Made by a program: the position numbers and the translations under genes
Origin: Candidatus Heimdallarchaeota archaeon
GTDB lineage: Archaea; Asgardarchaeota; Heimdallarchaeia; Heimdallarchaeales; Kariarchaeaceae
Assembly: GCA_021399405.1 (NCBI GenBank)
Contig: JAAFKL010000294.1
Coordinates: 1-5,382 of the forward strand
Reading direction: 5' to 3'
DNA length: 5,382 nt
Shown: positions 5,296 through 5,382 of the stretch, in pieces
Position numbering within the stretch: position 1 is the first letter of the stretch
How the letters are laid out: each line of letters begins with the position of its first letter
Notes under the pieces: model-generated
Database searches by the model: none
What the model was told of the DNA's origin: nothing
Seen by the model: the letters and a program-made list of their open reading frames with translations, nothing else

Positions 5296-5382
5296 ATGTT
5301 CAGAATTATCAAAAACATAACGAGGACAATTTTCAGAAAGAAGGTGGGATTTGTTCATTTTGTACTCAAGGGTAAAATTGCC
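5296..5382 (+). CDS. 5' end of a gene running off the window (29 codons)
   Basis: An ATG at 5296 opens a frame that stays open to the last base: a basic, amphipathic N-terminus (MFRIIKNITRTIFRKK) followed by a strand-like VGFVHFVLKGKIA. The strand ending in G-x-I recalls the start of the catalytic domain in SppA/ClpP-fold signal peptide peptidases, which often open with a hydrophobic strand and a (L/K)xGxI turn. With only 29 residues this is a weak guess. No strong TATA box or ribosome binding site precedes it. Confidence 0.4.
   Translation, partial: MFRIIKNITRTIFRKKVGFVHFVLKGKIA

Overview
The window looks archaeal. It is AT-rich, and three genes have a TATA-like box ending roughly 16-28 bases before an ATG with no ribosome binding site between, which is the leaderless archaeal layout (before 267, before 4838, and before 4609 on the minus strand). 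Arginine is mostly AGA/AGG. The largest protein ends in a peptide resembling the PCNA-binding (PIP) motif, which makes sense only in archaea or eukaryotes. An Asgard-type or other low-GC mesophilic archaeon is my guess; nothing here fixes the phylum.

Layout. Positions 1-63 are the 3' end of a plus-strand gene that starts outside the window. Positions 64-266 are a control region with a good TATA box and two imperfect palindromes. Positions 267-2614 hold a two-gene, translationally coupled operon: an unrecognised 149-residue protein, then a 633-residue protein made of leucine-rich repeats, a basic linker, a SWIM zinc finger and a C-terminal PIP-like tail. Positions 2615-3605 are a gene graveyard: a possible 48-codon reading frame behind a strong GGAGGT, the C-terminal stub of a CorC/TlyC-type DUF21-CBS protein broken by a TAG, an unrecognised minus-strand stub, and a second copy of the gene end seen at 1-63. 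A long inverted repeat then separates this from a convergent alpha/beta hydrolase (minus, 3698-4609). A divergent control region follows, then a DUF423 membrane protein (plus, 4838-5227) and the first 29 codons of another gene running off the end.

Two points stand out. First, the operon encodes what could be a clamp-associated recognition protein (LRR + SWIM + PIP-like tail) with a small unknown partner, a combination I do not recognise as a described system. Second, the operon and graveyard lie between two copies of the same 63-bp gene 3' end. The copies differ at six bases, all silent. This resembles an element that integrated into the 3' end of a protein gene and restored the reading frame, although no integrase is visible. 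The hydrolase and DUF423 genes look like ordinary chromosomal neighbours outside that block.
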